Shown piece by piece: positions 14,733-24,246 of a stretch of 64,000 bases of DNA. Numbering within the stretch: the first letter of the stretch is position 1; every line of letters starts with the position of its first letter. Below the pieces are notes generated by a model, which did not search any database, had not been told where the DNA came from, and worked only from the letters and a program-made list of their open reading frames with translations. The stretch is from Pleionea sp. CnH1-48 (GTDB taxonomy: Bacteria > Pseudomonadota > Gammaproteobacteria > Enterobacterales > Kangiellaceae): contig NZ_JAMXSB010000001.1 of the NCBI RefSeq assembly GCF_024124665.1, forward strand, positions 496,001 to 560,000, given 5' to 3'. Both the position numbers and the translations under genes were made by a program.

Positions 14733-17556
14733 TACGACATTGAGCAATACGTTCTTGCATTTGCAGCCTGTCGGCCGTCTTAACAAAACCCACTTCAAAC
14801 CATTGTTGCTCAACTTTTGACAATATGTCTTGAGGTTTAGCCGAAGCCTGCAAACCACCTTGTTGTAAATGTTCCAATTGATAAGCCATACGCTGGGGCT
14901 TCCAGGCTTCTGGCGTTTCAACATGAGTTGCCACTTCAGCTTCGATAGCAAGAGTCGACAGACGCTCAAAATTCTGTTGATGTGTTTGTGTCAGCAACGC
15001 CTCAGTCAATTGCTCCAACGCCTCCAGTCGACGCCCAAAAACCTTCTGCAAATGATCAGGTAAAGCATCTAGCTCAGTTAGCTGTTGTTTCACATCATCC
15101 AGCTTTAACTCGCCTTTTTCAAAAGCTGTCTCAGCATCAATACACAACTGCTCTGCCGCAAAAACTACCGTTCTTTGAGCATTTTGTTTACGCCCTTCGA
15201 TACCCTGGAAGCGTTCAAGATATTTCTGACATGAACGTTCATAAGTTTGACGCAGCTTTTTTTCTTCATTGCGTGGTAACGCTTTAGATAAATCAACCTC
15301 AGACTGTAAAGATTCAAAATCCTTATATGATTTTGCCAACTCGCTGTCTTCAAGCCCAGCCAGTTTATCAATGCTCGCAACCACCTGCTTAAGAGCATCT
15401 GCATTATCAGTTAAACCTTGCTTAAATGCTTTTCGCTCAGAATTACGCTTGTCGTAGACTTGGTCAATAGAAGCTTTAAATAACTCCCATTGCTCTTTAT
15501 GAGCTTTAAAGTAAGTCATGCCTAAACTAGACCATTCTGACTGAAGCGCTTGAGCTTGTTCTATTGCTTTGCGGTTGTCTTCTAACGCTGGCAACTTGCT
15601 GGCTTTCTCGACCAGTTCTTTGCGCAATGTCAAATTAGCATCACGTTCTTGATCCAACTTTTGGCGCAACGTTTTAATGACGCTGTTAAAACGTTGTTGG
15701 GAAGACTTGTGCTCGTTTTGAGGAACAGGTTTTAAATCTCCCCACTCTTTTTTGGCTGTTTTCTCGATTTGTGCAATGTTCTTCCAATCGGCATTATCCC
15801 AGTCCATGTTACGAACCAAGGCCTCAAGGTCATCGCACATTTTATGTCTTAAGGACAAGTTAGTCGCACGAACCTCATCTCGCTGTCGATAAAATGCTAA
15901 ACAAGGCTCAAATGCTTTATCGGAAGCCGCTTTAAATCGCTCCCATTGTTCGTTGTCAGTATCTGCATTGGATGATTGCAATCCACGCCACTCATCTCGC
16001 AACTGTTGAATACGCTCTGCTAACGCAAGCGGCTCCATCTTGGATTCAATCAGAGCTTCCATTGCGAGGCACAGTTCATCTTTCTTTGGCTGTGTCGCGA
16101 AGTTATGCCAATCCCTTAATTCCGCTAAAGACTCTTCCGCTTTATTGAGCAATGACTCGATGTAGTTTTTATCTTTTCCTTCTAATTCATCTAACTCATT
16201 GCGCAGATAATTCATCATCTTATTAGCGGCAACCAAATTACGCTGGTTAATATGGCCTTTTAAATGGCGCGTTTTCTTCTCTAAATACTCACGCTTCTTG
16301 CGAGCTTTCTGCTGCTCCTTTTTGAAACGTTGATCTATCTCACTAATAAGTTCTGCGGCATGAAGAACCCAAAGAGGCTTTGCAAACTCTTGAGGCCAGT
16401 TAACCGTTTTTACAGCATCTTTCACTTGAGCTTTAATATCGTTTAACTCAGAGTGAGGAGTCCTTTCAATCTGTTTTTTCCAGTTGCTAAGATGCTCAGA
16501 AGAAACAGCACCTTGCTCAATCGCCAGCAAAGACTTTTCCATGCGGCTCAGGCGCTCCATCAACACGACAAATTGCTCAGCGATTAACGAAGGTAGATCA
16601 TTCTGAGTATTTAATTCATCCCATTGACTAGAGAATAAATGATAACAACGCCCAAAATCTGTTTCGTCTTTAACCGGGTTGTGTTTTAGCTCTTCTACCC
16701 AGTCGGTAATCGTCTGAATAAGTCGACGAGCCTCACCCTGTGTTTTTAGCAGCCCCTGCAATTTTTCCTGTTCTGTTTGATGAGCTTCAATGGAATCATT
16801 GCTCGTTTTTAATGCATTTTGATAACGTTCAAGAAAAGGTGCCTGAGTAGTTTCATCCAACGCTTGCCACTGAACTTCCAGGCCTTTCTGACGACTTTGG
16901 TACTGACTATCAAACTCGGCAGCAGCTAACTTTTCCATCGCTTCACAAACGTGTAACGCCTTCTGTTGAGCTTCATCATTTTTTTGCTGCTCTTCTCGTG
17001 CCGATTTCAGGCGATTGCGGATAACTTGCAAAACACTTTTTTGGTTCACTGTTTTAGTAAGAAGTTTTAATGCAGCTTCATCATCAATGGCAGCTAACGC
17101 TTGCAATTGGATTTCAGACTTACGCACTTTTTGGACAACAGTCGTCAGCGCATCCATTTCGGTAATCTTTGGAAGTAATACTTCGGCCACTTCCATTACA
17201 GGGTGTTCAATCAAAAAATCAACCAGCTTGTGCTGATCGGCATCCTGCTCAACCGACTTAACCAGCTGACTAACCAGAACCGAGCGCTCTGAATCCGGTA
17301 AACGTTGGAACAATTGCTCCAATACTTGCATCTTTATCGATTCATTTTGCGATTTCTTCCAGATTTCCTTAAGCGCATCCAGTGAATTTATCCGTTTGTA
17401 GGCAGCCAGCTGAACCTGAGGGTCCTTATCTTCAAGAGCTACAGACAGTAAAATGGCACGATCTTTATCCTGTGCTTCATCTAATGTTTCGAGCGCTTGT
17501 ATACGCACGGTAGGATTAGAATGCTGCCATTTTGGTCGGAATAAATTCTTTAACAT
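14716..17556 (-). CDS. DUF349-repeat protein
   Basis: 946 residues. The N-terminus has HEAT-like helical repeats (residues 10-160: NPTVRIQALETLDE, KDPQVQLAAYKRI). The remainder contains several DUF349 repeats, recognised by W-x6-A-x-DxAFEPC-like blocks such as ERFKAASDKAFEPC and WELFKASIDQVYDKRN, and is strongly coiled-coil in character. Cytoplasmic; DUF349 proteins have no settled function. It forms an operon with the GNAT gene. Length and order of repeats are normal for gammaproteobacterial homologues. Confidence 0.85.
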   Translation of the reverse strand: MLKNLFRPKWQHSNPTVRIQALETLDEAQDKDRAILLSVALEDKDPQVQLAAYKRINSLDALKEIWKKSQNESIKMQVLEQLFQRLPDSERSVLVSQLVKSVEQDADQHKLVDFLIEHPVMEVAEVLLPKITEMDALTTVVQKVRKSEIQLQALAAIDDEAALKLLTKTVNQKSVLQVIRNRLKSAREEQQKNDEAQQKALHVCEAMEKLAAAEFDSQYQSRQKGLEVQWQALDETTQAPFLERYQNALKTSNDSIEAHQTEQEKLQGLLKTQGEARRLIQTITDWVEELKHNPVKDETDFGRCYHLFSSQWDELNTQNDLPSLIAEQFVVLMERLSRMEKSLLAIEQGAVSSEHLSNWKKQIERTPHSELNDIKAQVKDAVKTVNWPQEFAKPLWVLHAAELISEIDQRFKKEQQKARKKREYLEKKTRHLKGHINQRNLVAANKMMNYLRNELDELEGKDKNYIESLLNKAEESLAELRDWHNFATQPKKDELCLAMEALIESKMEPLALAERIQQLRDEWRGLQSSNADTDNEQWERFKAASDKAFEPCLAFYRQRDEVRATNLSLRHKMCDDLEALVRNMDWDNADWKNIAQIEKTAKKEWGDLKPVPQNEHKSSQQRFNSVIKTLRQKLDQERDANLTLRKELVEKASKLPALEDNRKAIEQAQALQSEWSSLGMTYFKAHKEQWELFKASIDQVYDKRNSERKAFKQGLTDNADALKQVVASIDKLAGLEDSELAKSYKDFESLQSEVDLSKALPRNEEKKLRQTYERSCQKYLERFQGIEGRKQNAQRTVVFAAEQLCIDAETAFEKGELKLDDVKQQLTELDALPDHLQKVFGRRLEALEQLTEALLTQTHQQNFERLSTLAIEAEVATHVETPEAWKPQRMAYQLEHLQQGGLQASAKPQDILSKVEQQWFEVGFVKTADRLQMQERIAQCRNALYS

Positions 17557-17754
17557 GATGTATTGAGTCCAAACAATGATATGTATTAAACAGGTAACCC
17601 CAGTCGCCTTTCAAAATGCAGGGGATTGGCTGCATTTCGAAACACCTTGGGTAAAACGCTTTGCTCCGCTGGCAAATGCTGGCGAATTATACCTCATCCG
17701 GCTAAATGTGAAACCGAGAGTCCGTATAAAATAGCAGCACAGCCAGCAATATGG

Positions 17755-18294
17755 TTACTTATTGTTCACCTGAGACTTTTTTTGTTGATGAGCACGAATG
17801 GATTTGACCACATCTTTTGCAATTTCATTAGGAACTGGGATGGTTAAATGATATTGGATAATTTTCCATTGCCCTTGTTCCTGTAACAGAACCCCCGTAC
17901 CTCGAGTTTGTCCATAGCTCTGATTACTCAGCATTTCATCAAACCAGGCAACATTGCCGTCAGAAGACAAATAGACGTGCCGTTGAGTCACGTGGTAGGT
18001 CCAACCTTTGCCTTGATCAAACCAAGGTTTGGCAAAAGAACGAAAAGCCGCCAAACTCCACCGCTCGGAGGCATCCGTCCCAATAAAAACCGCGTCTTTA
18101 GAAAACAACGAGAAGTACAAATGACCATCTGCTTTAGCTGCAGAGGAATGTAAGGTGTCTAATACTTGCTCAACCTCTTTTGGGCTATCGGCCATAGCCA
18201 TAGCCGATACACAGAGCCCACACATACCAATGAACGCGCTTTTCAAACGCCTTTTCACCGAGCTACCTTTTGTTATCCTTCGCATACTTTTCAT
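17755..18294 (-). CDS. Exported NTF2-like (SnoaL-type) protein
   Basis: 179 residues. A basic start and hydrophobic core (SAFIGMCGLCVSAMAMADSP) form a signal peptide cleaved near residue 36. The mature protein has the cone-like NTF2 fold pattern: KADGHLYFSLFSKDAVFIGTD, ERWSLAAFRSFAKPWF, a DGNVAWFDEML strand and GVLLQEQGQWKIIQYHLTIPVP. Members are often annotated as nuclear transport factor 2-like; no ligand or reaction is implied. GGTGA precedes the ATG. It is transcribed alone, upstream of the DUF349 gene. Confidence 0.8.
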   Translation of the reverse strand: MKSMRRITKGSSVKRRLKSAFIGMCGLCVSAMAMADSPKEVEQVLDTLHSSAAKADGHLYFSLFSKDAVFIGTDASERWSLAAFRSFAKPWFDQGKGWTYHVTQRHVYLSSDGNVAWFDEMLSNQSYGQTRGTGVLLQEQGQWKIIQYHLTIPVPNEIAKDVVKSIRAHQQKKSQVNNK

Positions 18295-18476
18295 TTATCA
18301 CCTTTATTAATCACACAAATATCTCACCAACAAATACCTAACAGCAAAAGCTAAAAGAACACAGCCTCGTCACGCTAAATGATTGAGCCAGCAAGAAAAT
18401 TGATTCACAATAACATTGACAAAGCTCAACTCAAATAGCCGTTTTAACCGAGTCGGTTCGTGATACCGACACACTC

Positions 18477-20828
18477 ATGGATGTAGCAATGTTTGCACTA
18501 ATCATTCGATGGAACTATGTACTCCTGTTAACAGTAAGTCTGGTAAGTACAGGTTCTCTAGCAGAGTCTCCTCCTCCAGCCCCTTTGCCCGAAAAGGTCT
18601 CCACTGATCGGAACTTTTCTTTTATTCGTCAGGTGTACAGCCCTCAGGTCACTCAGGCACTAGAACAGGGCAATTTTATTGTCGCGATAGAACAGCTGCA
18701 AAAAATAGATGTAGACGAAAAAAGCAAAGCGCTTTATCTGGCCCCTTTGATTAAAGCTTATGAGCTGAATGAGTCCATTAAACTGCATGAGCGAAAGCAC
18801 AACTATCAACAAGCCATTGCGCTCATTGATATTGCACTCAAACAAAATGACCATCTGCAAAGCCCACTGACTTACTATTATTTCACAGCCAAAAAGGAAG
18901 CCCTGCAAAAAGCCGAGTCGGATCATCTAAAGTCCAGTCCAGGCACCTATCTTTGGAACATGATAGTCACCAGCTTCAAACCTTACCTTAACTGGATACT
19001 CTGGCTGGCATTTTTTTTCATACTCACCTTTCTGGTAAGACGATTTAATCCTGTCAAAAAAACCGTTTTATTAAACCTTAAAGATCTTTCTGATAATCAC
19101 AACGACGCTGAACAAAAGTTGGCTGACCAATTTATTCAGGAATTTCACTCGTTACTTTCGGATACCTATACGTCAGATACCATCAATCGCGCCATTGAGC
19201 TGGATGATTCTGGAATGATTACCGATCGCTCGGACTCAACAGTACTCACACAAACCATTGATATTCTCGACAACACGCCCGTCAAGCTGGGCCCTTTTAG
19301 TTTTAGTCCCAAGCAATTATTTTTATTACTGTCGACCTTTTTTGAACGTAAAGATAAAACAGAGTTTGTTGGCGCCTTAAGTCAGGACAGCGAACATACT
19401 TTTATGTGGGTAGAACAACGCACCAGCACAGAGGTTAAACGTTTTCAGGCCAAAGCATCTGGTGATGGTGCCAGAGCCAGTGTTATTCGACAAATCAGCG
19501 CCCAGATGGCACTGTCGGTAGCCACCAAAAGTTATACGGACAACTGGCGCAGTTTGCATGCCTACCTTGAATCAAAAGTACTGCTTGAACAAGCGCAGGA
19601 ATCCCAGAACCGCTTGGTGTTATTAAATCAAGCAGTGCAGACTTTGCAATCGGCGATCAGGCTGGACCCAGCCAATCACCTGGCGCGTTTTCGCCTGGCC
19701 AGTATTTATGCGTCATTACGCCGCTTTGGCGAAGCCGCCGACCAATTCGAATTTATTTATCGACTTTATCGCCGAGAAGTAGTGTATCCCAATGATGAAG
19801 ACAACACGTTTACAGCTATTGCCAACCAGATAGATGACGATGAGTTACCACTGTTCTGGGTAGTCATCTACAACTGGCTAATGTCAATGACATTGCGTGC
19901 ACTTGAGTCCAAATCGGTGAATCGCTTATCAGGATCATTGCGTAACACTCAACGCTTTATAGCTCACTTAACTCCCATTGCAGAAACCTCACCTCAAGCC
20001 AACAGTACCTTATATTTGGCAAAGGCAGTACAAGCTTTAGCTCATTGTGTGAATCAAGAAATTCATCGATTTTCAAAACAGCATGTTAACCAGCTTGAAG
20101 AATCTCTCAAAATCATTGAGTCCAACGAGAAGTTTCTGTGGAACGCGTTTCGTGAAGCAAAATCAGAATGCCTTGAAGCATTGGGACAAGCACACTGTAT
20201 AGCCCAAAATGCGTTAGGCCGAACTTATTATTTACGTGGCAATCTTGTCGATTCAGAACGCTACCTTGCGTGGTCTATTAGCATTCATATGCCACCCAAC
20301 TATATTGATCCTTATGTCAATCTGGCGTCTTTTTACATTAAGCATCAGCGCTCTTTCCGCAAAGCAAACTGGGTACTAGAAGCCAGACGCTGCCTTGAAC
20401 GAGCACTGGCTTTGCAACCCACTCACTCTAAAGCCAACTACTTGCTTGCCAAGCTCTATTCGGGCGCTCCTTACTACCAGCAAGACAAAGCCATTGCCAT
20501 TCTTGAGCAGCTGCCAGAAGATGCAGGCGTGTTATTTCTACTGGCACAAATTTATATGGAGCAAGGCGAAACCTCCCGCGATAAGGCTTTTCAGCTACTT
20601 GAAGACTCGATAAAAATTGATTCAACGGCGGATGCCCGCTATACCTACTTTTTAGAACAGGGGGTTGAGTCGTTAAACACACGTCAAGAAGGCCCTTCTC
20701 GCCAACGTTTAGAACAGTTGGCCAAACACATCGAAAAACACGGCATCGCCAGAGAGTATCGTCAGGCAGGAGAATCTTTTGCTTTAACCTTGCAACAAAG
20801 ATTGTCTGAAAACAGTCCAGCTTACTAA
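18477..20828 (+). CDS. Inner-membrane protein with periplasmic N-domain and cytoplasmic TPR region
   Basis: 783 residues, family not recognised. A signal-like hydrophobic segment (residues 10-28) is followed by a helical periplasmic region to about 165, one strong membrane span at about 170-190 (LNWILWLAFFFILTFLV), then RRFNPVKK and a large soluble part. From residue 385 on, tetratricopeptide-like repeats are visible (LQSAIRLDPANHLARFRLASIY, ALALQPTHSKANYLLAKLY). The positive-inside rule puts the C-terminal part in the cytoplasm. Both ends could bind protein partners. The gene is monocistronic. Confidence 0.7.
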   Translation: MDVAMFALIIRWNYVLLLTVSLVSTGSLAESPPPAPLPEKVSTDRNFSFIRQVYSPQVTQALEQGNFIVAIEQLQKIDVDEKSKALYLAPLIKAYELNESIKLHERKHNYQQAIALIDIALKQNDHLQSPLTYYYFTAKKEALQKAESDHLKSSPGTYLWNMIVTSFKPYLNWILWLAFFFILTFLVRRFNPVKKTVLLNLKDLSDNHNDAEQKLADQFIQEFHSLLSDTYTSDTINRAIELDDSGMITDRSDSTVLTQTIDILDNTPVKLGPFSFSPKQLFLLLSTFFERKDKTEFVGALSQDSEHTFMWVEQRTSTEVKRFQAKASGDGARASVIRQISAQMALSVATKSYTDNWRSLHAYLESKVLLEQAQESQNRLVLLNQAVQTLQSAIRLDPANHLARFRLASIYASLRRFGEAADQFEFIYRLYRREVVYPNDEDNTFTAIANQIDDDELPLFWVVIYNWLMSMTLRALESKSVNRLSGSLRNTQRFIAHLTPIAETSPQANSTLYLAKAVQALAHCVNQEIHRFSKQHVNQLEESLKIIESNEKFLWNAFREAKSECLEALGQAHCIAQNALGRTYYLRGNLVDSERYLAWSISIHMPPNYIDPYVNLASFYIKHQRSFRKANWVLEARRCLERALALQPTHSKANYLLAKLYSGAPYYQQDKAIAILEQLPEDAGVLFLLAQIYMEQGETSRDKAFQLLEDSIKIDSTADARYTYFLEQGVESLNTRQEGPSRQRLEQLAKHIEKHGIAREYRQAGESFALTLQQRLSENSPAY

Positions 20829-20950
20829 GGGCTGTTGCTCTTTGATTGAACAAATAAGAAAGTTGGCAGCGACCACCCATCAAAGATCAACAGCCGCTGG
20901 TGATTTAGTGTTATGATCCTTTGCAATAACACCACTGCGAGAATTTCTAC

Positions 20951-21787
20951 ATGTTAAAACTGGGTCGACTCAATCGATTAAAAGTGATTAAGCCTATGCC
21001 TTTTGGTCTTTACCTTGACGGAAAAGACTATGGTGAAATCGTTTTACCTGCCCACCTTGCTCCTAAAGACTGTGAGCCCGGCCAGGAAATCGAAGTGTTT
21101 GTCTATCAAAATGTCGACAACGAAGTGGTTGCCACAACCAAAAAGCCATTAGCTTATGTTGGAGAGTTTGCCGCTCTAACCGTTGAGTCAGTAACTTCGG
21201 TAGGCGCCTTTCTTAACTGGGGAGTACCCAAAGACATCTTGCTGCCTTTCAAAGAGCAAATAGCTCCCGTTAAAGAGGGCCAGAAGTGCCTGGTTTACAT
21301 TCACGAAAATGCACGTGATAAACGTGTTGTTGCGACAGCAAAAATTGAGAAGCATCTTAAAGAGGAACCTCCCCGCTACAAGACAGGTGACAGTGTCGAC
21401 CTGATCATCGCTAACCAGACCGATCTGGGAATCAAAGCGATTGTTGATAACTGCTGTTGGGGAGTCATCCACAAGCAAGACTTGCCGACACGCCCCAAAT
21501 ATGGAACTCGAGTCACTGGTTACATTAAGCGTCAACGTCCGGATGGCAAACTGGACCTGAGCTTGCAAAAGACAGGAGCAGAAGGTAAGGCTGAGCTAAC
21601 CGATAAAATTTTGGCTATGTTGCAAGAACAGGACGGCGTGATAACCATTACAGATAAGAGCGCTCCAGAACTGATTAGCAAAATTTTTGGTGTCAGCAAA
21701 AAGAAGTACAAAGCCGCTCTCGGGCAGTTATACAAAGAACGCAAAATATCCATTATGCCAGATCGCATCTTGCTGGAAGATAACTAA
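20951..21787 (+). CDS. S1-domain RNA-binding protein, CvfB/YitL family
   Basis: 278 residues. Tandem S1-like OB domains followed by a winged-helix at the C-terminus (ELISKIFGVSKKKYKAALGQLYKERKI) match the CvfB family. Diagnostic stretches are GLYLDGKDYGEIVLPA, SVGAFLNWGVPKDILLPFKEQ and GYIKRQRPDGKLDLSLQ. CvfB binds RNA and affects virulence-gene expression in staphylococci; the role in proteobacteria is unsettled. The start ATG has GAGAATTTCTAC upstream. A large inverted repeat (21809-21867) follows the stop. Confidence 0.88.
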   Translation: MLKLGRLNRLKVIKPMPFGLYLDGKDYGEIVLPAHLAPKDCEPGQEIEVFVYQNVDNEVVATTKKPLAYVGEFAALTVESVTSVGAFLNWGVPKDILLPFKEQIAPVKEGQKCLVYIHENARDKRVVATAKIEKHLKEEPPRYKTGDSVDLIIANQTDLGIKAIVDNCCWGVIHKQDLPTRPKYGTRVTGYIKRQRPDGKLDLSLQKTGAEGKAELTDKILAMLQEQDGVITITDKSAPELISKIFGVSKKKYKAALGQLYKERKISIMPDRILLEDN

Positions 21788-21808
21788 CGCCTGCCGCACC
21801 CATGCCTC

Positions 21809-21867
21809 ATAAGAGGATTTTATTAAAGCCTTCGTCTTTATAACCTACTTTAATAATCTCCTCTTAT
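21809..21867 (+). terminator. Long hairpin after the CvfB-like gene
   Basis: 20-base arms at 21809-21828 and 21848-21867 are complementary at 18 of 20 positions around a 19-base loop. It lies 22 bases after the stop codon and is the likely transcript end. No clean U tract follows, so rho-independent action is uncertain. Confidence 0.45.
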
Positions 21868-22043
21868 ATCCTTTAAAAACTATTCTTTTTTGTACTGATA
21901 TATAACCAGAACAAAGATTACCATCTACAATAGTAGGGTAAATTAATAGCATAATCGCCAAAAGGCTCATAAACCGAGAAACATGAAATAAGTAGTATAT
22001 CAAAGCCTTTTTTAATACACTGGGGCAAAAAGAAGGAGTTTTT

Positions 22044-23018
22044 ATGTTAGATTCGGAGCAATGGCTTCTGGAAAATAATAATTCGCTTGTCTCTCTTCAA
22101 AAATGGCAACAGACCGTTGACCTTCTGGCCGAGCTCTTTCACGCCCCCGCAGGTTTTCTTGTTCAGCATACTCCGATGGGCTATCAAGTTACCATTTCTA
22201 GCGATCAAGAAAGCAATCCTTATCCCGCTGGCATCATCATAGAGCCAGATGTTAACATTTTCTGTCGCAAAATCGTCGAAACTCGCCAAGAACTCTATGT
22301 TAAAAATGCCCCTATCGATCCTTGCTGGGATACCAATCCAGAAGTTCATAATGATGGCTTTGTTTCTTATCTGGGTGTACCAGTCTATTGGCCAGATGGT
22401 AAGCCCTTTGGCACCTTTTGTGTGATGGACTATAAAGAGACCGACTATCAAGAGTCTTACTTAAAACTTATTCGCCAACTCAAAGATATTTTGGAATCTG
22501 ACCTGGAAATTCTGGGCGCTTATGAAAAATTAAAGCAACTTGCACTGACCGATGACCTCACCACCCTCTATAACCGAAGAGGTTTTTCGATGCTTGCAGA
22601 ACAGCGTATCTTGCTCGCTAAGCGCATGAAGCAGGAACTCAATCTTCTGTATCTTGATATTGATAACTTTAAACAATTGAATGATCAATACAGCCACTCC
22701 ATCGGCGATAAAGTACTCTGTCAATTCGCAGATTCGATGTTAGAAACGTTTCGTGGCAGTGATATTGTTGGACGCTTAGGCGGAGATGAGTTTTGCGCTC
22801 TTATTGCTATTGATGAAGCTTCCGATGTCAGTGTCATTACCCAGCGTTTAAAAAAGCATTTGCATCAACAGTTAAGTGCCAAAGAGCTGCCAAACATTGA
22901 CTTTAGCTTTGGCTCCATGTGCCTCGACCAAGAAGAACTGAACTTTTCTCAAGTGCTTCATTACGCAGACGAAAACATGTACCACCACAAGAAGAGCAAA
23001 AAACAACAAGCATCCTGA
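22044..23018 (+). CDS. Diguanylate cyclase with GAF sensor domain
   Basis: 324 residues. A GAF domain covers about residues 20-155 (YLGVPVYWPDGKPFGTFCVMD is its signature). The GGDEF domain follows, with an intact active site RLGGDEF (GGDEF at 246-250), LDIDNFKQLND for metal and substrate binding, and an RxxD inhibitory site RGSD at 237-240, five residues before GGDEF. It should make cyclic di-GMP from GTP with product inhibition. No membrane segment, so it senses a cytoplasmic ligand. AAGGAG lies upstream of the ATG. Confidence 0.93.
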   Translation: MLDSEQWLLENNNSLVSLQKWQQTVDLLAELFHAPAGFLVQHTPMGYQVTISSDQESNPYPAGIIIEPDVNIFCRKIVETRQELYVKNAPIDPCWDTNPEVHNDGFVSYLGVPVYWPDGKPFGTFCVMDYKETDYQESYLKLIRQLKDILESDLEILGAYEKLKQLALTDDLTTLYNRRGFSMLAEQRILLAKRMKQELNLLYLDIDNFKQLNDQYSHSIGDKVLCQFADSMLETFRGSDIVGRLGGDEFCALIAIDEASDVSVITQRLKKHLHQQLSAKELPNIDFSFGSMCLDQEELNFSQVLHYADENMYHHKKSKKQQAS

Positions 23019-23067
23019 GTATCACTAAAATCTCGACTTACTTTATTAACGAATAGAGCAGCACAAA

Positions 23068-23625
23068 CTAAGGCGACTTTTTGTAACAGGCTTTCAATAA
23101 CTCAGCCATCTGTTCTCGGCCTAAGCGTCGAGCATGAGTAATATTTCTTTGTGGGATCTTCTCCGGCGACTTAACGCCTTGCAACACATTTTCTATGCTG
23201 GCTTCTCGTAAAATGTGAATCATAGGATAAGGCGAACGGTTGGTATAATTTGCAGCATCCTGCTCATCGGAGTCGGCAAACACATACTCAGGATGAAAAT
23301 GTGCTAACTGATATGTGCCTTCATATTCATGTTGCTCCAACCACTGCTCACACCGTTCCACAAACGCCCAAAACTCATGAAACAAAAAGAAGTGTTCTGG
23401 ATAGATTAATAATGTCGTTTCGATACTGGTTTGTTTATCTAATAACTCAAACTCTTGCTGCAAACTATTAAGTTGATCAGCCATACTCGAATGAGTATCA
23501 ACTTGATAGCGAATACGATCATTCTCGACTTCAGGTCGTGCAAAAGGACAAAAGTTAAGATCGACAACAACACTCATCAGCCAGTGTTGTGTTTCTGAAA
23601 TAATTTGCGATGGGTTGATGGTCAT
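23068..23625 (-). CDS. DUF1415 family protein
   Basis: 185 residues. Recognised from the conserved opening TQHWLMSVVVDLNFCPFARP and the YQLAHFHPEYVFAD and NRSPYPMIHILRE blocks typical of DUF1415. Function unknown; cytoplasmic, no signal. It converges with the GGDEF gene, with a short 49-base gap, and is probably monocistronic. Confidence 0.85.
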   Translation of the reverse strand: MTINPSQIISETQHWLMSVVVDLNFCPFARPEVENDRIRYQVDTHSSMADQLNSLQQEFELLDKQTSIETTLLIYPEHFFLFHEFWAFVERCEQWLEQHEYEGTYQLAHFHPEYVFADSDEQDAANYTNRSPYPMIHILREASIENVLQGVKSPEKIPQRNITHARRLGREQMAELLKACYKKSP

Positions 23626-23684
23626 TAGAATAAAAACGGTTCAGTAATATCGAGGTAAACAGGTAGTATAATAAAACAGATGAC

Positions 23685-24236
23685 TCAGCATGTCGTCACT
23701 TCAATTTGCGACACTTTGCTTTTGCAATTGCTTTTTTTGAACTCACTGAGCTGAGAGTCAAACTCTTTGCACAAATACTTGCGGCGTTTTTTGCTGGAAT
23801 GAGCTTCGGCATCTAACTCATACATTCGATTAATTAACCAGCGGCAATGTGGGTTGCTCTCATTATTTACCAAAGCCACACGGCTTGTGCTCCGGTCGCG
23901 GCCATCAAAACTATGCACTTGAAAATTCTGATTCTCGGTCGATTTGCCACTGGCTCGTTCTACCGGTTGAGTGACATGCAGATTGGCTGGCGCCTCAAAG
24001 GTAATGTAAGACTCACCTCCTGTTGGTGGAACTTCACTGATCTTTAACTGACCGCGAGCATCATTCCATTGATAGTAAGTGACCAGTGCCTCAGGCTCTT
24101 TTTTACCGGTTATCATTTCGATGGCCATACCAGGACCTTCTCCCAGATAGCCCTCTTTGTTGGCATACCAAACGCCGCCGCCAAAAATAAGCACAAAAGC
24201 CAGCAGTTGTAGTGAAAATTTAATCAGCTTTAACAT
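23685..24236 (-). CDS. Membrane-anchored protein with DUF4124-like motif
   Basis: 183 residues. One N-terminal membrane span (about 7-24, LQLLAFVLIFGGGVWYA) is followed by a periplasmic part. YYQWNDARGQLKISEVPP matches the DUF4124 pattern (Y-x-W-x-D-x-x-G-x-x-x-x-S/T-x-x-P-P). Four C-terminal cysteines could form disulfides. ATG 24236 is chosen; a TTG start six codons earlier lies inside the LysR gene. It is 10 bases downstream of the LysR stop, so the two are probably co-transcribed. Function unknown. Confidence 0.7.
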   Translation of the reverse strand: MLKLIKFSLQLLAFVLIFGGGVWYANKEGYLGEGPGMAIEMITGKKEPEALVTYYQWNDARGQLKISEVPPTGGESYITFEAPANLHVTQPVERASGKSTENQNFQVHSFDGRDRSTSRVALVNNESNPHCRWLINRMYELDAEAHSSKKRRKYLCKEFDSQLSEFKKSNCKSKVSQIEVTTC

Positions 24237-24246
24237 AGTCGAAAAC

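Noticed and set aside
14733-14969. N-terminal 79 residues of the GNAT reading frame
   Set aside because: They lie inside the DUF349 gene in another frame and look unlike an acetyltransferase; the real start is ATG 14732.
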